Assembly: GCA_044450785.1 (NCBI GenBank)
Contig: JBIOJM010000383.1
Coordinates: 1-9,264, forward strand
Reading direction: 5' to 3'
DNA length: 9,264 nucleotides
Source: JBIOJM01 sp044450785
Lineage (GTDB): Bacteria; Planctomycetota; Planctomycetia; Isosphaerales; Isosphaeraceae
Shown here: one piece after another, positions 9,001 through 9,264 of the stretch
How positions within the stretch are numbered: position 1 is the first letter of the stretch
Layout of the letters: each line of letters begins with the position of its first letter
The notes under the pieces: generated by a model
The model's database searches: none
Seen by the model: the letters and a program-made list of their open reading frames with translations, nothing else
What the model was told of the DNA's origin: nothing
Position numbers and translations under genes: made by a program

Positions 9001-9081
9001 ATCGCCGAGCCCAGGATCCGGCGACCCCGCGCGGGAGGATTCCCGGCCTGGAGTTTCAGACCAATAGATCGGGTTTTCCAT
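3028..9081 (-). CDS. Ser/Thr kinase - nSTAND1 ATPase - HEAT/TPR - FGE-like fusion protein, 2017 aa
   Basis: Residues ~33-294 are a PknB-type Ser/Thr kinase with an apparently intact active site: GQGGFG loop (41-46), AIK Lys63, helix-C Glu82, HRDVKPAN (155-162, catalytic Asp157), DFG (175-177), GTPSYMSPE (193-201) and Asp215. A Pro-rich linker (302-326) follows. Residues ~340-735 match the nSTAND1 NTPase: Walker A GPSGCGKS (395-402), Walker B VLLVLDQFEQ (Asp474, Glu477), sensor Arg510 and a THDYLV winged-helix end (721-726). A basic stretch (778-796) precedes one probable membrane helix (~802-820). Then come HEAT-like helices (~830-1040), Trp-ended repeats (~1106-1290 and ~1500-1560) around TPR-like helices (~1310-1390), further HEAT-like helices (~1585-1720) and an FGE-sulfatase/C-type-lectin-fold domain (~1738-2012, ending LGFRVART). 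The FGE catalytic cysteines are absent. ATG at 9081 is the first start codon after an in-frame TAG (9169-9171), with no Shine-Dalgarno. By family knowledge the kinase phosphorylates Ser/Thr and STAND modules act as ATP-dependent switches. The role as a receptor with sensory C-terminus is inferred. The stop codon lies inside the neighbouring inverted repeat. Confidence 0.93.
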   Translation of the reverse strand: MENPIYWSETPGRESSRAGSPDPGLGDPAKIGRYRIVRRLGQGGFGRVYLARDDDLDRPVAIKVPNPERVAGPEDVEQYLAEARALAKLEHPNIVPVYDVGRTDDGLCYVVSKYIEGRDLAERLKQGRPSFRESVELAAAVALALHHAHTRGLVHRDVKPANILIDGSSEPWVADFGLALKDEDYGKGARVAGTPSYMSPEQARGEGHRVDGRSDIFSLGVVLYELLTGRKPFRGETRTEVMDQIATAEPRPLRQIDDTIPRELDRICQKALAKRSSERYSTGRDMAEDLQHFLQSEAASGPPPAAPSTVSPPPPSTQEATPAPPTSGRSDSDRQAVKIIPKGLRSFDRHDADFFLELLPGPRDREGLPEGLRFWKTRIESTDSDTTFRVGLIYGPSGCGKSSLVKAGLLPRLSKHVLPVYIEATPEETEARLLKGLRKACPELGVGLGLVDALAALRRGQVLRKGQKVLLVLDQFEQWLFARRDETNTELVAALRQCDGEHVQAVVMVRDDFWMAATRFMRDLEIRLVEGENSAAVDLFDLLHARRVLTAFGRAYGVLPEKTSDLTAEQRAFLEQSVAGLAQDGKVISVRLALFAEMVKGKPWTTTTLRDVGGTQGVGVTFLEETFSASTAPPEHRLHQKAAQAVLKALLPQTGTDIKGQMRSEAELRHASGYASRPRDFDDVIGILDPELRLITPTDPEGSEGEVQSARPGGQRFYQLTHDYLVHSLRDWLTRKQRETRRGRAELRLAERAAIWDAKPENRHLPSVAEWAGIRTMTRRKQWTEPQRRMMRRAGRVHGLRGLGLAVLIALATWGGIEGYGNLRAAGLVESLKTADTTRVPALIDQLRSYRRWAGRPLLELLSSTENDSDQHSRASLASLALLPDDGRQADYLYERLLVASPVDLPVIWGILRKHHQGADSRLWQLLDDSKSDPDKRFRAACALANTGSAQVEKRWDTVSPFITDGFLTAVVKNPGDYPTLIGTLRPLRGRLLGSLSSVFRDTGRSESERNFATTILADYAGDDPDRLAELLMAADPRAYRTLFPVVERHAEKVSSVFQAELEQKASFDWKDPPLDKAWTKPDAALVDQIGSSQGLLDDRYAFCQTMPLAEFTSVHEALKKSGYRLMRFRPFADEKVVRAAAVWNRDGLRTEFASNLTADAIRELDQKNRKDGFVPTDVAGYLALDRHGNPIDRYAATWVEATGGEHVELYAGATAEKAAEIAERLEDDGVIPRTLQVILGSDGHERYCGIWGPPASARVSAVAKPGQFEADFAAIRASRKGLVVIDAAVNAASRPLRILERAQNARERADEKLKAKSGDLDSLRARAIANLRLDQPAKAVDDLTALIGTHDDDFDALYWRAIARARLRQRKEARDDLAEFNKAYLPAHSKLALAVVVAAELGEGLEGSTAALEGELAKHPEFTGAQFEAARAFALASKPVARPDPAQARLLTNRALQLLKEAVDKQDVAFSRIDDDPAFDPIRVEHAFADVVEPGHPDRRYSAVWTSDGTFEDRVLDGLAPAEQRKRADALIAERYRPVAFSVAQPRPGGPLVAVSVWHRPMVSEDQKDSQAERQARAAVGLVRLNKADAVWPLLRYSPDPRLRSFIINDLNPLAAEPASIISEIDRMVAARHSSSRPIEITGSGATQPQQKMQSILFDKGTSILRALILAVGSFGPEGVGPAARAPLVENLAGLYRDDPDAGIHSAAEWALRRLKQEDTIRSDGARPIPYDNQFKRRWYTNDEGQTFAVIDGPVQFRMGSPATDMDRDAATETVRQMAIPRRFAISTREVTIAQFQRFVKETGQFKMDAGSRRRYSPGAEGPCLTASWYSAAAYCNWLSKQEGLSNDQLCYEPNAAGAFAEGMRIPPDALDHSGYRLPTEAEWEYACRAGTETSRYYGHSIELLPKYAWYQSSSDERSSLIGRLLPNDLGLFDTLGSVYEWCQDRNPAYTSAHKGTFRDVVIAEVVSDQNVRIYRGGAFAASATEARSASRGAEVPTYNGYILGFRVARTCPRPR
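4402..5766 (-). repeat. Protein-level Trp-ended ~54-residue repeats, split by a TPR-like insert
   Basis: In the large minus-strand protein a pattern recurs: a strand ending in aromatic/Ala-x-x-Trp, a variable loop, a helix rich in Ala/Glu, then a strand with G/R-x-x-P. Tryptophans fall at 1144, 1199, 1252, 1506 and 1559. The contexts are AAVW, RYAATW, RYCGIW, RYSAVW and VAVSVW, and adjacent ones are 55, 53 and 53 residues apart. Residues 1310-1390, lying in the gap between 1252 and 1506, look like TPR helices (ALYWRAIARARL, RARAIANLRL). The units recall the bacterial tandem repeat domain seen in other planctomycete kinases and FGE proteins, but this assignment is tentative. Each unit is probably a small alpha/beta module; no ligand can be predicted. 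Confidence 0.6.
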
Positions 9082-9165
9082 CGGGTTAATCGATCGCGCT
9101 AACGTCGGATCACAACCACGGATCGCCGGCCATGTTGTCGCGGATCTTCGACAAGCGATGTTCTT

Positions 9166-9195
9166 ATTCTATCCGAAACGCCGATCAACGACCAA
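9166..9195 (-). promoter_or_regulatory. Possible promoter of the kinase-STAND-FGE gene
   Basis: On the minus strand, TTGGTC (9195-9190) and TAGAAT (9171-9166) are separated by 18 bases, a reasonable match to sigma-70-type -35 and -10 hexamers. Transcription would begin near 9158, giving a leader of about 75 bases before the ATG at 9081. The leader has no Shine-Dalgarno-like AGGAG close to the ATG. The match is weak and planctomycete promoter rules are poorly defined, so this is only a candidate. Confidence 0.3.
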
Positions 9196-9213
9196 GGTGG
9201 TGGTTGCCGTCGA

Positions 9214-9232
9214 GCTGGGGTGGAAACCCAGC
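9214..9232. other. Small inverted repeat upstream of the kinase gene
   Basis: GCTGGG (9214-9219) and CCCAGC (9227-9232) form a 6-bp stem around a 7-base loop, about 135 bases upstream of the ATG and just upstream of the promoter candidate. It could be an operator, part of an upstream gene's 3' end, or chance in GC-rich DNA. There is no U-run. The rest of 9082-9264 shows no gene that can be supported. Confidence 0.2.
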
Positions 9233-9264
9233 CCTGGGGCGGCGCGGCGGCGAGGCAAGAAGAC

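Noticed and set aside
8206..9102. 298-codon plus-strand open frame opposite the kinase domain
   Set aside because: It is antisense to the conserved kinase motifs and has low-complexity Arg/Leu/Pro composition with no recognisable fold; it is most likely a shadow frame.

Overview
The window most likely comes from a planctomycete, probably of the Isosphaeraceae type (inference). The DNA is GC-rich. It carries a very large fusion protein of Ser/Thr kinase, STAND ATPase and formylglycine-generating-enzyme-like (FGE-like) domain, and a large secreted-type beta-helix/Ig-repeat protein. Both are typical of that phylum. No ribosome-binding site precedes the only start codon visible here, which is also common there.

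Layout: positions 2-2833 (+) are the 3' part of a gene for a large surface or secreted protein. Its real start and signal peptide lie left of the window. A beta-helix-like region is followed by one Ig-like domain, four tandem ~100-residue Ig-like repeats, and a lysine-rich C-terminal module. Positions 2834-3027 are a 194-base gap between two convergent genes. The gap is filled by a nested inverted repeat that looks like a mobile palindromic element, a bidirectional terminator, or both. Positions 3028-9081 (-) are one 2017-residue gene. Its order is RD-type Ser/Thr kinase, Pro-rich linker, nSTAND1-type NTPase, one membrane helix, HEAT-like repeats, a family of ~54-residue Trp-ended repeats interrupted by TPR-like helices, more HEAT-like repeats, and an FGE/C-type-lectin-fold domain with both catalytic cysteines replaced by alanine. 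Positions 9082-9264 are the upstream region of that gene, with a weak promoter candidate and a small hairpin.

The two genes converge and share no visible regulation; nothing in the sequence links them functionally. The kinase-STAND-FGE protein is best read as a one-polypeptide signalling receptor. A cytoplasmic kinase is gated by a STAND ATPase, and a very large repeat-rich C-terminal half ends in a catalytically dead FGE-like domain that may act as a ligand- or protein-binding module. That role is inference. No tRNA, rRNA, CRISPR array, transposase, reverse transcriptase or integrase was found. The long plus-strand open frames opposite the big gene look like GC-rich antisense shadows.
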